64,000 nucleotides of DNA from Desulfovibrionales bacterium (GCA_028715605.1 JAQURM010000005.1:1-64000); one strand, 5' to 3'. Shown: positions 32,560-41,220, counted from the stretch's first letter. Made by a program: numbers and translations. Notes: generated by a model from the sequence alone, not told the origin.

Positions 32560-33258
32560 CTACTTGACCAAGGCCTTAATCTGGAGCGGGTCGATATTGA
32601 CCCCCGGGCCCATAGTTGTAGAAATGCCTATGCTCTGCACATAAGTCCCTTTACTGCTGGCAGGCTTTAACCGTAATATAACCTCAAAAAAAGCGGCGAC
32701 GTTCTGCAATATCTTCTCTACCCCGAAAGAAACCTTGCCTACCGGAGCATGCACTATACCTGCCTTTTCTACTCTAAATTCTACCTTGCCGGCCTTTATT
32801 TCACGAATTGCCCTGGCCACATCAAATGTAACCGTACCCACCTTGGCATTTGGCATCAGACCTCTGGGACCTAAAATCTTACCAATCTTGCCTACTACCC
32901 CCATCATATCCGGCGTAGCCACTGCCTTATCAAACTCCAGCCATCCTTGTTTGATTTTCTCGATGAGGTCATCGTCTCCGATATAATCTGCGCCGGCTTC
33001 TTTGGCCTCCAGCGCCTTGTCTCCCTTGGCAAAAACCAGCACGCGCGCAGTCTTGCCTGTCCCATGAGGCAAAACCACGGCTCCTCTGACCATTTGTTCC
33101 GCATGTCTGGGATCAACTCCGAGGCGAATGGCAATATCCACAGACTCGTCGAACTTGGCGCAACTGTTCTTTACAGCTAATTCAACAGCCTCTTCAAAGG
33201 CGTACCTCTTACTCACGTCCAACTCTTCTTTTATCTTTCTGAGCTTTTTCCCGGCCAT
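32560..33258 (-). CDS. rplA: 50S ribosomal protein L1
   Basis: A 232-residue L1 ([37 protein letters not shown]-type core; [17 protein letters not shown]). It forms the mobile L1 stalk that moves E-site tRNA and represses rplKA in E. coli. The ATG at 33258 is preceded by GGAG at seven bases; the upstream in-frame start (33294) would add 12 residues foreign to the family. Confidence 0.97.
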   Translation of the reverse strand: MAGKKLRKIKEELDVSKRYAFEEAVELAVKNSCAKFDESVDIAIRLGVDPRHAEQMVRGAVVLPHGTGKTARVLVFAKGDKALEAKEAGADYIGDDDLIEKIKQGWLEFDKAVATPDMMGVVGKIGKILGPRGLMPNAKVGTVTFDVARAIREIKAGKVEFRVEKAGIVHAPVGKVSFGVEKILQNVAAFFEVILRLKPASSKGTYVQSIGISTTMGPGVNIDPLQIKALVK

Positions 33259-33337
33259 TCTCTTTCTCCAAATTAATTTAATATAATTAACCAATTAGGT
33301 TCCATCCGGAATCCTTGGGTTTTCAGATGAACATTAA

Positions 33338-33760
33338 CTATACAATTTCAATACCCATACTCCTAGCTGTACCCTCGATGGTCTTTACGGCGCCCGCCAG
33401 ATCAACCGCATTGAGATCCGGCATCTTAAGTTTGGCAATCTCCTCAATCTGACTACGGGATACCTTGCCTACCTTTTCTTTATTCGGTTGGCTTGAACCC
33501 TTGGCTATCTGCGCCGCTTTCTTTAGAAGAACCGCTGCAGGCGGAGTCTTGGTGATAAAACTAAAGGACCGGTCAGCATAGACCGTTATAACTACAGGGA
33601 TAATCATCCCTTCCTGTCCCTGGGTTTTTGCATTAAACGCCTTGCAAAATTCCATGATATTAACACCATGCTGTCCTAAGGCCGGGCCGATAGGGGGCGA
33701 AGGGTTAGCCTGCCCGGCCGGCACCTGAAGCTTTATATTTGCAATAACTTTTTTGGCCAT
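33338..33760 (-). CDS. rplK: 50S ribosomal protein L11
   Basis: A 140-residue L11 ([38 protein letters not shown]) with the Pro-rich hinge and the C-terminal rRNA-binding domain ([28 protein letters not shown]). It binds the GTPase centre and is needed for RelA sensing. Usual order nusG-rplK-rplA. Confidence 0.98.
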   Translation of the reverse strand: MAKKVIANIKLQVPAGQANPSPPIGPALGQHGVNIMEFCKAFNAKTQGQEGMIIPVVITVYADRSFSFITKTPPAAVLLKKAAQIAKGSSQPNKEKVGKVSRSQIEEIAKLKMPDLNAVDLAGAVKTIEGTARSMGIEIV

Positions 33761-33779
33761 CTGCCTTACTCCTTAATTC

Positions 33780-34310
33780 TCAAATTTTAGAGACCTGGAC
33801 AAAGTCCAGCTCAACCGGGGTCGCCCGTCCAAATATACTGACCAGGACTCGAATCTTACCTTTTTCCGGTTTAACCTCATCCACTACACCATTAAAGTTG
33901 GTAAAAGGACCATCAATGACCCGAACCTCATCACCTTTTTCAAAAAGGTACTTGGGCTTCGGTTTTAAAGCCCCCTCCTTCATCTGGTTAACAATTTTTC
34001 CTGCCTCTTCATCTGAAAGCGGTATTGGTCTCTCTGTTCCACCGACAAACCCTGTAATCTTTGGAGTATTTTTAACGGTATGCCACGTCTCATCGGTCAG
34101 TTCCATACACACCAGTATGTATCCCGGGAAAAATTTGCGCAAGGAGGTCTTTCGTTCTCCCTTAACCATTTCTACAACCTTTTCTGTTGGGAGAAGAACC
34201 TCAGAAAAGAGATCTTCCTGGTGTAAAGACTTAATGCGCTCCTCTAAAGCCGCCTTAGCTTTTTGTTCATATCCCGAATAAGTATGTACTATATACCACT
34301 TATGTACCAT
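33780..34310 (-). CDS. nusG: Transcription antitermination factor NusG
   Basis: A 176-residue NusG: N-terminal RNA polymerase-binding domain (MVHKWYIVHTYSGYEQKAK; FPGYILVCMELTDETWHTV) and a C-terminal KOW domain (FEKGDEVRVIDGPFTNFNGVV) that can bind Rho or S10. I choose the ATG at 34310 because it gives the family-standard N-terminus and has GGGGAGG just before it; the GTG at 34328 has no site. Follows secE. Confidence 0.96.
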   Translation of the reverse strand: MVHKWYIVHTYSGYEQKAKAALEERIKSLHQEDLFSEVLLPTEKVVEMVKGERKTSLRKFFPGYILVCMELTDETWHTVKNTPKITGFVGGTERPIPLSDEEAGKIVNQMKEGALKPKPKYLFEKGDEVRVIDGPFTNFNGVVDEVKPEKGKIRVLVSIFGRATPVELDFVQVSKI

Positions 34311-34350
34311 ATCCTCCCCAATTACCACACCATTAAAAACTTCCTTATTT

Positions 34351-34671
34351 TTACTTAATAAAAATCTTGATCAATTTAGCCAGGGCCATATCAATAAGGC
34401 CGAGAAAGAGGGCAATTATAAGCACGAGTACGATAACCACAAATGTCGTACCCATAGCCTCCTTCCGTGACGGCCAGGCCACTTTTTTAAATTCAACCCT
34501 TACTTCGCGTAAAAACTGTCCGGCCTTCTCTATAAACCCTACCTTATCTTTTACGGTATCTAGGATACTGACCTTGGTCTCCTGATTTACTTTTTCACTC
34601 TGGCTTTCACCCTTAACAAGAGCTTTCCGGGTCACTTTATTTTTTTTCTTTTCCTCGGCCGTTATCTTCAT
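34351..34671 (-). CDS. secE: Protein translocase subunit SecE
   Basis: A 106-residue SecE with a charged, Lys-rich N-terminal extension (residues 1-48), the conserved amphipathic FLREVRVEFKKVAWPSRKEA, and a single transmembrane segment about 75-98 (VVIVLVLIIALFLGLIDMAL). It clamps SecY in the translocon. It lies between tRNA-Trp and nusG, the usual bacterial position. Confidence 0.95.
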   Translation of the reverse strand: MKITAEEKKKNKVTRKALVKGESQSEKVNQETKVSILDTVKDKVGFIEKAGQFLREVRVEFKKVAWPSRKEAMGTTFVVIVLVLIIALFLGLIDMALAKLIKIFIK

Positions 34672-34699
34672 TCTATCCCCAAAATATAGCGCAGTAAAA

Positions 34700-34776
34700 T
34701 GGCAGGCCAGGAGGGATTCGAACCCCCATCACCCGGATTTGGAGTCCGGTGCTCTAGCCGTTAGAGCTACTGGCCT
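34700..34776 (-). tRNA. tRNA-Trp (CCA anticodon)
   Basis: Full cloverleaf: the 7-bp acceptor AGGCCAG/CTGGCCT, anticodon loop ACTCCAAAT with CCA, GGTTCGAATC T-arm, discriminator G and an encoded CCA end. It lies between rpmG and secE, a common place for tRNA-Trp. Confidence 0.96.
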
Positions 34777-34788
34777 GCAGGGATTTCA

Positions 34789-34938
34789 CTACTTGGTTTC
34801 TTTATGAATAGTATGCAACCGGCAAAAACGGCAATATTTTTTAAACTCCAGTTTTTCTGTCGTCTTGCGTTTGTTTTTAGTGGTCGTATAATTTCTCTGT
34901 TTACAAGTAGTGCATGCCAAAGTCACAATATCTCGCAT
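34789..34938 (-). CDS. rpmG: 50S ribosomal protein L33
   Basis: A 49-residue L33 ([21 protein letters not shown]; then [17 protein letters not shown]). The zinc quartet C9, C12, C36, C39 is present, so it is the C+ form. It lies 27 bases after tuf and before tRNA-Trp and secE. Confidence 0.95.
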   Translation of the reverse strand: MRDIVTLACTTCKQRNYTTTKNKRKTTEKLEFKKYCRFCRLHTIHKETK

Positions 34939-34964
34939 AGGACCTATCCCTTATTTTTATCTCG

Positions 34965-36188
34965 TTTATTCCATTATTTCGCTGATGACGCCTGCCCCAA
35001 CGGTGCGTCCACCCTCTCGAATAGCAAACCTGAGCTCCTTCTCCATCGCTATCGGTGTAATTAAATCCACCTCCATCGATACATTGTCCCCAGGCATCAC
35101 CATCTCCACTCCATCCGGCAGCTTCACTATCCCGGTGACATCCGTCGTCCGAAAATAAAACTGCGGCCTGTACCCGTTGAAAAACGGCGTATGCCGCCCT
35201 CCCTCTTCCTTCGTCAATATGTACGACTCCGCCTTAAACTTCGTGTGCGGCGTTATGCTCCCAGGCTTCGCTACCACCTGGCCTCGCTCTACCTCATCAC
35301 GCTTCGTACCCCTAAGCAGCACCCCTATATTGTCCCCGGCCTGCCCCTGATCCAATATCTTACGAAACATCTCCACACCGGTACATACCGTCTTCGTCGT
35401 CGGACGTATCCCTACTATCTCCACCTCTTCTCCTACCTTGACCATCCCTCGCTCTACCCGGCCCGTCACCACCGTGCCACGACCGGATATGCTGAAGACA
35501 TCTTCCACCGGCATCAAAAATGGCTTGTCTATATCCCGCACCGGATTCGGTATATAACTGTCCACCGCATCCATTAACTTCCATATCGGCCCACAATTCA
35601 CACAATCCTTCTTGCCGCAACTGCACTCCAAAGCCTTCAAGGCGCTCCCAGGCACTATCGGTATATCATCCCCAGGAAACTCATACTTCGACAACAGCTC
35701 CCTCAACTCCAGCTCCACTAACTCGATCAGCTCAGGATCGTCCACCATGTCCACCTTGTTCAAAAATACCACCATGCTCGGCACTCCCACCTGACGCGCC
35801 AACAATATATGCTCCCGTGTCTGCGGCATCGGACCGTCATCCGCACCCACTACCAATATCGCACCGTCCATCTGCGCCGCTCCCGTTATCATATTCTTTA
35901 TATAGTCGGCATGTCCGGGACAGTCCACATGCGCATAATGCCGCTTATCCGTCTCATACTCCACATGCGCCGTCGCTATCGTTATTCCCCTCTCCCTCTC
36001 CTCCGGCGCCTTGTCTATCTGATCAAACGGTATATGCTCCGCAAATCCCGCCTTCGATAACACCGACGTTATCGCACTCGTTAACGTCGTCTTACCATGA
36101 TCTATATGCCCTATCGTCCCTATGTTTACATGCGGCTTCTTACGCTCAAATTTCTTCTTCCCCATCTCAAAATCCTCCTTAAATTTAA
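34965..36188. repeat. tuf duplication, copy 2
   Basis: Second copy of the 1224-base block at 18458-19681 (constant offset of 16,507), same orientation. Direct repeats of this size on one strand could recombine and delete everything from secE to fusA, which would be lethal, so the arrangement is presumably held by selection. Confidence 0.9.
34966..36165 (-). CDS. tuf: Elongation factor Tu, copy 2
   Basis: Protein identical over all 399 residues to the copy at 18459-19658, with the same GTPase motifs and the four-Cys insertion at 181-191. This copy lies downstream of four tRNA genes, the E. coli tufB arrangement, while the other is in the tufA position after fusA. Its A/G-ending codon pattern also contrasts with rpmG, secE and nusG next to it. 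Confidence 0.98.
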   Translation of the reverse strand: MGKKKFERKKPHVNIGTIGHIDHGKTTLTSAITSVLSKAGFAEHIPFDQIDKAPEERERGITIATAHVEYETDKRHYAHVDCPGHADYIKNMITGAAQMDGAILVVGADDGPMPQTREHILLARQVGVPSMVVFLNKVDMVDDPELIELVELELRELLSKYEFPGDDIPIVPGSALKALECSCGKKDCVNCGPIWKLMDAVDSYIPNPVRDIDKPFLMPVEDVFSISGRGTVVTGRVERGMVKVGEEVEIVGIRPTTKTVCTGVEMFRKILDQGQAGDNIGVLLRGTKRDEVERGQVVAKPGSITPHTKFKAESYILTKEEGGRHTPFFNGYRPQFYFRTTDVTGIVKLPDGVEMVMPGDNVSMEVDLITPIAMEKELRFAIREGGRTVGAGVISEIME

Positions 36189-36230
36189 GCAGAATTATAA
36201 ACTGAACATAATCTTACATACGCCCTAACG

Positions 36231-36306
36231 TGGAGCCCACGACCGGGATTGAACCGGTGACCTCTTCCTTACCAAGGAAGTGCTCTGCCAACTGAGCTAC
36301 GTGGGC
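36231..36306 (-). tRNA. tRNA-Thr (GGT anticodon)
   Basis: Cloverleaf with acceptor GCCCACG/CGTGGGC, D-arm TAGCTCAGTTGGCAGAGCA, anticodon loop TTGGTAA, T-arm GGTTCAATCC and an encoded CCA end. Equivalent by position to thrT of E. coli, directly upstream of tuf. Confidence 0.96.
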
Positions 36307-36318
36307 GCTATAACACAG

Positions 36319-36395
36319 AATTCAGAATACAGAACTCAGGAGTCAGAATTTAGCCTTTATAATTCTGTCTCCCGTATCCTGAATCCTATATTCTG
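36319..36395. repeat. Heptad inverted element, word AATNCAG
   Basis: Left arm 36319-36353 is five 7-nt units of form AATNCAG. Right arm 36361-36395 is five 7-nt units of form NATNCTG, inverted complement. It sits between tRNA-Gly and tRNA-Thr inside one tRNA transcript, so its RNA hairpin could act as a processing site. Confidence 0.8.
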
Positions 36396-36407
36396 TTTTT
36401 TTCTTAT

Positions 36408-36484
36408 TGGAGCGGGAAACGGGTCTCGAACCCGCAACCCTCAGCTTGGAAGGCTGATGCTCTAGCCAATTGAGCTATTCCCGC
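36408..36484 (-). tRNA. tRNA-Gly (TCC anticodon)
   Basis: Cloverleaf with acceptor GCGGGAA/TTCCCGC, anticodon loop CTTCCAA, T-arm GGTTCGAGACC, discriminator T and encoded CCA. Position corresponds to glyT. Confidence 0.96.
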
Positions 36485-36602
36485 TTACGCATTCAGATAA
36501 ACACGCCTAATTAAACAACGCCTTAAAAAATAATAACGTGGGCGCACTCTCTACAAGACCAGAAAAACCTGACCCTGCCTACTCCTGTATTCAACCTAAA
36601 AA

Positions 36603-36687
36603 TGGTGGAGAGGGGAGGATTCGAACCTCCGAAGGCGTCGCCGGCAGATTTACAGTCTGCTCCCTTTGGCCGCTCGGGAACCTCTCC
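36603..36687 (-). tRNA. tRNA-Tyr (GTA anticodon)
   Basis: An 85-nt class II tRNA with long variable arm (CCGGCGACGCCTTCGG region), acceptor GGAGAGG/CCTCTCC, anticodon loop CTGTAAA and encoded CCA. Position corresponds to tyrU. Confidence 0.96.
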
Positions 36688-36705
36688 AATCTAAATAAAC
36701 ATGGC

Positions 36706-36781
36706 TGGAGCTGGCGATGGGACTCGAACCCGCAACCTGCTGATTACAAATCAGCTGCTCTGCCAATTGAGCTACGCCAGC
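36706..36781 (-). tRNA. tRNA-Thr (TGT anticodon)
   Basis: Cloverleaf with acceptor GCTGGCG/CGCCAGC, anticodon loop TTTGTAA, T-arm GGTTCGAGTCC and encoded CCA. First gene of the tRNA-tuf transcript; corresponds to thrU. Confidence 0.96.
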
Positions 36782-36900
36782 AAATCAATCCATAAAACTT
36801 TATGTGTTAAATCAAATAAATATTACAAACGGCTATTTTGAGATAATATTCTCTAGTTAATAAAATCTTTAGGGAATTTTAGCCGAAGTTTAAAAAAATT

Positions 36901-36929
36901 TATATACAATGAATAAATTATCTAGTCAA
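36901..36929 (-). promoter_or_regulatory. Promoter of the tRNA-tuf-secE cluster
   Basis: On the minus strand TTGACT (36924-36929) is followed by exactly 17 bases and TATATA (36901-36906). It lies about 113 bases before the first tRNA and is the best sigma-70-type promoter in this gap, so it may start the whole 34-kb cluster. Confidence 0.65.
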
Positions 36930-36989
36930 GAGAAATCCCTCTAAGGATTTCCAGGAAGAAAAGGTTCGGTCTGCCTCTTTAAATGGAGC

Positions 36990-37058
36990 AATCAGCATTC
37001 GGCTCTCAGCTTTCAGAAAGTGGAATAGTGCCTCAAACTGACCGCTGACGGCTGATCG
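36990..37058. repeat. Heptad inverted element, word NNTCAGC
   Basis: Left arm 36990-37017 is four 7-nt units (NNTCAGC); right arm 37038-37058 is three units of CTGANNG. It lies between the hisD 3' end and the promoter of the tRNA cluster, where it may separate the two transcripts. Confidence 0.75.
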
Positions 37059-37105
37059 CTATTTCGCAGCAAATGGACTTTTTACAAAGCCGTCAACATT
37101 GTTGT

Positions 37106-38410
37106 CTATCTCTTCAGCCTGATAGATACCGCCCGGGCGTGGGCAGTAAGCCCTTCTCTCTCTGCCATTCGAATAACATCTCCGGCATCCTGGACGAAAC
37201 TTTTCTCGGTATAATAAATAAGGCTGGTCCTCTTTAAGAAATGCTGAACTCCCAAGGCAGTAGCAAAGCGGGCCGTACCCATCGTGGGGAGGACATGATT
37301 GGGACCGGCGATATAGTCCCCCATGGGTTCCGGAGAAAATTCTCCTATAAATAATGCGCCGGCATGCCTTATCTCACCCAACCAGGCAAAAGGTTCCCGC
37401 ACTATAAGCTCCAAGTGCTCCGGAGCAATTTCATTAGCTATCCGTATGGCATCCGCCACATCATCTACCACAAATATAACCCCATTCTGCTCCAGTGAGG
37501 CCCGGGCGATTTCATGCCGCACTAATTGTTTGATCTGTTTTTTGAGAAAAGCTATGACTGCATGCGCCAGTTTTACCGACGGGGTAAGCAACAACGCTGT
37601 GGCCAGGGCGTCGTGTTCAGCCTGAGATAAGAGGTCGGCAGCAACGATCTCGGGACGAGCTGTAGCGTCGGCAATAACCAATACCTCGCTTGGGCCGGCG
37701 ATCATATCTATGCCTACCATACCGGATAATAGTTTCTTCGCCAATGTCACGTAAACATTGCCCGGACCAACGATTATATCTACTTTTGGCACTGTCCGGG
37801 TGCCAAAGGCCAGCGCTGCGATACCCCAGACGCTGCCCGCCTTATAGACCTCTTCTATACCCACTTCCTGTGCTGCCACCAACAAGTACGGATTTACTCC
37901 GCCCCCGGGAGAGGGCGGGGTGGTAAGGACAATTCGCGGGACACCGGCTATCCGGGCCGGAATGGCATTCATTAATACAGACGAGATAAGCGGCGTCTCT
38001 CCCCCCTTGCCGCCGGGTACATACAGGCCGGCAATATCTACCGGACGAACCAACTGGCCGACCATGGACCCGTTTTCTCTGGTTACTATCCAGGATTGTT
38101 CTCGCTGCCTGGAGTGAAAATCCTCAATCTGACGAATGGCCTTATTCAAAGTAGCATAGAAATTTTTATCCACCCGCCTATAGGCATTTTTGAACTCCGC
38201 CGCCTTAACTCTCAAAAAAGATTTTTTTAGATCAGGTGCATCAAATTGGCGTATATATTTAATAAGGGCCTTATCACCGCCGACGCGCACCTCTTCCAGA
38301 ATCCCGGCTACAGCCAACTCATGATCTTTAGCAAAGTTGATTTGTCTGGTCCCAAGGGCGCGTAATCTTTGACGGCCCTCTTCACTATCAGCACGAACCA
38401 AGGAGATCAT
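37106..38410 (-). CDS. hisD: Histidinol dehydrogenase
   Basis: A 434-residue zinc enzyme that oxidises L-histidinol to L-histidine in two NAD-dependent steps, the last reactions of histidine biosynthesis. Signatures seen: GLYVPGGKGGETPLISSVLM, DMIAGPSEVLVIAD, LLSQAEHDALA (metal ligands) and EIAPEHLELIV (catalytic His/Glu), AGPNHVLPTMGTARFA. The start is the ATG at 38410 with GGAGAAGG directly upstream; a TTG at 38437 would overlap that site. hisA and hisB are 6-8 kb away, so histidine genes are scattered here. Confidence 0.96.
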   Translation of the reverse strand: MISLVRADSEEGRQRLRALGTRQINFAKDHELAVAGILEEVRVGGDKALIKYIRQFDAPDLKKSFLRVKAAEFKNAYRRVDKNFYATLNKAIRQIEDFHSRQREQSWIVTRENGSMVGQLVRPVDIAGLYVPGGKGGETPLISSVLMNAIPARIAGVPRIVLTTPPSPGGGVNPYLLVAAQEVGIEEVYKAGSVWGIAALAFGTRTVPKVDIIVGPGNVYVTLAKKLLSGMVGIDMIAGPSEVLVIADATARPEIVAADLLSQAEHDALATALLLTPSVKLAHAVIAFLKKQIKQLVRHEIARASLEQNGVIFVVDDVADAIRIANEIAPEHLELIVREPFAWLGEIRHAGALFIGEFSPEPMGDYIAGPNHVLPTMGTARFATALGVQHFLKRTSLIYYTEKSFVQDAGDVIRMAEREGLTAHARAVSIRLKR

Positions 38411-38603
38411 CCTTCTCCCCCTCTCGCCCTTAGTCAAATTTTGCCTTTATATAACATGATCTATCAAAAAATTAAACTATTCCAGTTTTTCCTTGCATCT
38501 TTACCTGCAATCTCAGATAATTTATAACAATTTTCCCCCACGCCAGGCAACATAAAGATAAAAAGTGCACGGGAAAGATTTATCATCTTCTAAGGAGCTG
38601 AAC

Positions 38604-39398
38604 TTGCTAAAGCCGGAAGACCTATTTGACCTGGAAGGGTTCCATCACCGGGACTTATTCGCGGGGGTTAATCTGGTTTGGGAGGTGTTACCGAAATTAA
38701 AAGCCTACCTATTGCAGGCTATAGCGGTAAACCCTGTAACCGGCCTGCCTCTTTCTGTGCCACTTAGGGCCACCCTGGTGGTACATGAAGGAAAACTACT
38801 GCAAAAAGGTATAGAGATAATACCCGGAGATGCCACCAAGGGAAAGATGAAGGTCGTCAAAAACGGAAAGGTTCTGGAGGGGGCCTCTGTTTTGTATGCC
38901 GGCTGTGTCCTGGCGGATGAAGGAATAGCTATTGGCCGCGGCATAGTCGTTGAGCCCGGGGCCCTGATCAAAGGCCCGACCATAATAGGCGATCGGACGG
39001 AGGTCCGTCAGGGCGCTTATATCCGGGGGACTTGCCTGCTTGGCGCGCATTGTATAGTAGGGCATACCACCGAGATAAAAAACTCTATCATGCTGGATGG
39101 CGCCAAGGCCGGACATTTTGCCTACATGGGAGACAGCATCCTGGGGAGCAACTGCAACCTCGGGGCTGGAACCAAATTGGCCAACCTGAAACTCCTTAAT
39201 GCACCTATCACTATCAGGACTCAAGGGAAAGAATATCCCACCCTGCTCCGTAAACTCGGCGCAATCTTAGGTGACGGCGTACAAACGGGCTGCAACTCGG
39301 TCACCAATCCAGGGACTATCCTTGGACAAAGATCATTGGTCTATCCAAATACCACAGTCAAAAGCGGTTACTATCCCCCCGGATCCGTCATCCGCTAA
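38604..39398 (+). CDS. Left-handed beta-helix acyltransferase-like protein
   Basis: A 264-residue protein. Hexapeptide-repeat sequence (IAIGRGIVVEPGALIKGPTIIGDRTEVRQGAYIRG and onward) gives a left-handed beta-helix from about residue 95, and HTTEIKNSIMLDGAKAGHFAYMGDSILG resembles the acetyltransferase half of GlmU. There is no nucleotidyltransferase domain, so it cannot be a full GlmU. The N-terminal 90 residues are unassigned. The start is TTG at 38604 with AAGGAG six bases before it; a GTG at 38565 lacks a site. Likely role: acetylation of a sugar nucleotide, substrate unknown. Confidence 0.75.
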   Translation: MLKPEDLFDLEGFHHRDLFAGVNLVWEVLPKLKAYLLQAIAVNPVTGLPLSVPLRATLVVHEGKLLQKGIEIIPGDATKGKMKVVKNGKVLEGASVLYAGCVLADEGIAIGRGIVVEPGALIKGPTIIGDRTEVRQGAYIRGTCLLGAHCIVGHTTEIKNSIMLDGAKAGHFAYMGDSILGSNCNLGAGTKLANLKLLNAPITIRTQGKEYPTLLRKLGAILGDGVQTGCNSVTNPGTILGQRSLVYPNTTVKSGYYPPGSVIR

Positions 39399-39426
39399 TA
39401 ATAAACAAAATAGAAAGGAAATGTTT

Positions 39427-40314
39427 ATGAAAAGATTGAGGCTGGTTGTTCTATCTATCTGTCTGGGAGTTGTCTGTCTTTTACTTTTAGTATCATCCCT
39501 GACCTGGGCAGATAAGTCTGCAAAAAATGATAAGATCGTCGCTAAGGCAGGCAAACAGGTCTTGACGGTTGAGGCCCTCGACCAAAGGGTGAATTCTTTA
39601 CCGCCGGAATATCAGAAGATGATCAGGCAAAACCCTCAATTCAAACAAAATCTCATTGATCGCTGGGTCCAAATCTCTTTGCTCTCTCAGGAAGCGCGCG
39701 CCCGTAAGCTGGATCGCAACAAGGCCCTGGCCGAAAAAATCAATGAGCTGGTCGATACCGTCCTGGCCCAGGAATTTGTAACCAAATATGTCTTTGCTAA
39801 GATCAAGGTAACAGACAAAGAGATAGCCAACTATTATTCTGAGCATAAAGCTGAATTTGAAGAGCCGGAGATGGTCAAGGCACGGCATATCCTGGTCAGG
39901 GTCTCCTCTGAAGCCAAACCCGATGACTGGGGGGCAGCAGAAACCCGGATACGCGAAATCAAGAAGCGTCTTGATGGAGGAGAGGATTTCGCTGTGGTGG
40001 CCCAGGCTTCCTCGGAAGATCCGGGCAGCAAAGATAAGGGGGGCGAACTCGGATTCTTTCCGCGTGGACAGATGGTTCCGGAATTTGAAAAAGCAGCATT
40101 CGCGCTCAGGACAGGAGAGGTGAGCGAACCCGTGAAGACCGCATTTGGATATCATATCATCAAAGCAGAAGATAGAAAGGAAGCAAAGACCAAGGCCTTT
40201 GATGAAGTTAAGGAAGAGGTCAAAAACAGGTTGATAGAAACAAAGCAGGAAGAAGCTATGGGGAAACTTTTTCTGGAATTAAAAAACAAATACGGCGCAA
40301 CTATAACTCCATAG
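39427..40314 (+). CDS. PpiC/SurA-type peptidyl-prolyl isomerase
   Basis: A 295-residue exported foldase. It starts with a signal peptide (KRLRLVVLSICLGVVCLLLL, cleavage likely near TWA), then a SurA-like N-terminal helical region (residues 35-145) and one parvulin domain with KARHILVRV, GGEDFAVVAQASSEDPGSKDKGGELGFFPRG and GYHIIKAEDR. It helps outer-membrane or periplasmic proteins fold. The ATG at 39427 has AAGGA seven bases upstream, preferred over ATG 39421. It may be co-transcribed with the acyltransferase-like gene 28 bases before. Confidence 0.9.
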   Translation: MKRLRLVVLSICLGVVCLLLLVSSLTWADKSAKNDKIVAKAGKQVLTVEALDQRVNSLPPEYQKMIRQNPQFKQNLIDRWVQISLLSQEARARKLDRNKALAEKINELVDTVLAQEFVTKYVFAKIKVTDKEIANYYSEHKAEFEEPEMVKARHILVRVSSEAKPDDWGAAETRIREIKKRLDGGEDFAVVAQASSEDPGSKDKGGELGFFPRGQMVPEFEKAAFALRTGEVSEPVKTAFGYHIIKAEDRKEAKTKAFDEVKEEVKNRLIETKQEEAMGKLFLELKNKYGATITP

Positions 40315-40319
40315 TAACC

Positions 40320-40396
40320 GTTCACCGTTGTCCGTTCACCGTTCACCGAAAAAGACGTTTTCGTGTTTTTCACGGACAACGGTGGCCGAATAACGG
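40320..40396. repeat. Heptad inverted element, word GTTCACC
   Basis: Left arm 40320-40347 is four contiguous units of GTTCACC (second unit GTTGTCC). Right arm 40374-40396 has three units of form GGNNAAC-type. It starts 5 bases after the stop of the PpiC-like gene. Confidence 0.8.
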
Positions 40397-40480
40397 AAAA
40401 TACCTTCAGCGTTTAGCATTCGGGGTTTTTCACGTTTTTTGAGGGGCGACGGTTGCCGGAAAATACGACTACCATTGACT

Positions 40481-40540
40481 GTTCACCGAAAAAAAGCTTT
40501 TCAGGTTCTTACGGACAACGGTGAACTGATAACAGTGAAC
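40481..40540. repeat. Second GTTCACC-family element
   Basis: One GTTCACC unit at 40481-40487 and a right arm of four 7-nt units (40513-40540) of form NGTGAAC/GGACAAC. The GTTCACCGAAAAA and GGACAACGG segments are shared with the element at 40320, so this is a tandem, partly degraded copy. A TCAGCNN-like fragment lies between them near 40406. Confidence 0.75.
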
Positions 40541-40574
40541 GGATACAATCCATAGCCCTGGTTACAGGCGACGC

Positions 40575-40655
40575 CACTGGTCACCGGGCATCAGTTAGTG
40601 GTTAAGTGTGGAAAACTTTTAACCAGTGACAAATGAGTGTTGACCAATGACTAAG
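40575..40655. repeat. Heptad inverted element, word CACTGGT
   Basis: Left arm 40575-40609 is five 7-nt units (CACTGGT, CACCGGG and three variants); right arm 40621-40655 is five 7-nt units of form GACNAAT. It ends a few bases before the ribosome site of the next gene. Confidence 0.75.
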
Positions 40656-40674
40656 TGATAAGGAGGGAAAGACG

Positions 40675-41160
40675 ATGGATTTATTAACAGAACGGTTGGA
40701 CGTCCCGGCAAACAGTAATATTATCTTAGGCCAGACCCACTTCATCAAATCCGTGGAAGATATTTATGAGATATTGGTAAGTTCAGTCCCGGGCATAAAG
40801 TTTGGATTGGCTTTTTGTGAGGCCTCCGGTGACTGTCTTGTCCGGGTAGCCGCTAATGATGAAGAACTCAAAAAAGCTGCCATTGCCAACGTCGGGAAGA
40901 TAGCGGCCGGCCACTCGTTTATAGTTATCATGCGCAACGCCTTTCCTATTAATGTCTTAAATGCCATAAAACTGTGCCAGGAAGTATGCGCCATTTACTG
41001 CGCAACGGCCAATCCTGTAGAGGTGATCATCGCGCAAACAGAACAGGGGCGAGGGATACTCGGAGTCATTGACGGCTATTCACCAAAGGGGGTAGAAGAA
41101 GAAGGTAATATAACCTGGCGATTGAATTTGCTGAGAAAACTAGGGTACAAGGCCTCTTGA
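40675..41160 (+). CDS. PF04008 adenosine-specific kinase family protein
   Basis: A 161-residue protein that matches the archaeal/bacterial adenosine-specific kinase family (PF04008): NIILGQTHFIKSVEDIYEILVSSVPGIKFGLAFCEASG, RNAFPINVLNAIKLCQEVCAIYCATANPVEVI and GRGILGVIDGYSPKGVE are characteristic. The family crystal structure shows an AMP/adenosine-binding trimer; a true kinase activity is poorly established. AAGGAGGG lies nine bases before the ATG. A bidirectional terminator follows. Confidence 0.85.
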   Translation: MDLLTERLDVPANSNIILGQTHFIKSVEDIYEILVSSVPGIKFGLAFCEASGDCLVRVAANDEELKKAAIANVGKIAAGHSFIVIMRNAFPINVLNAIKLCQEVCAIYCATANPVEVIIAQTEQGRGILGVIDGYSPKGVEEEGNITWRLNLLRKLGYKAS

Positions 41161-41192
41161 GGACTGACGCCTATTCCTAAAACTAAAAATAT

Positions 41193-41220
41193 AAAAGGGA
41201 GACCGGATGGTCTCCCTTTT
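41193..41220. terminator. Bidirectional terminator
   Basis: AAAAGGGAGACC and GGTCTCCCTTTT form a perfect 12-bp stem with a 4-nt loop, with T-rich sequence leaving on both strands. It separates the convergent PF04008 gene and the small lipoprotein gene. Confidence 0.9.
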
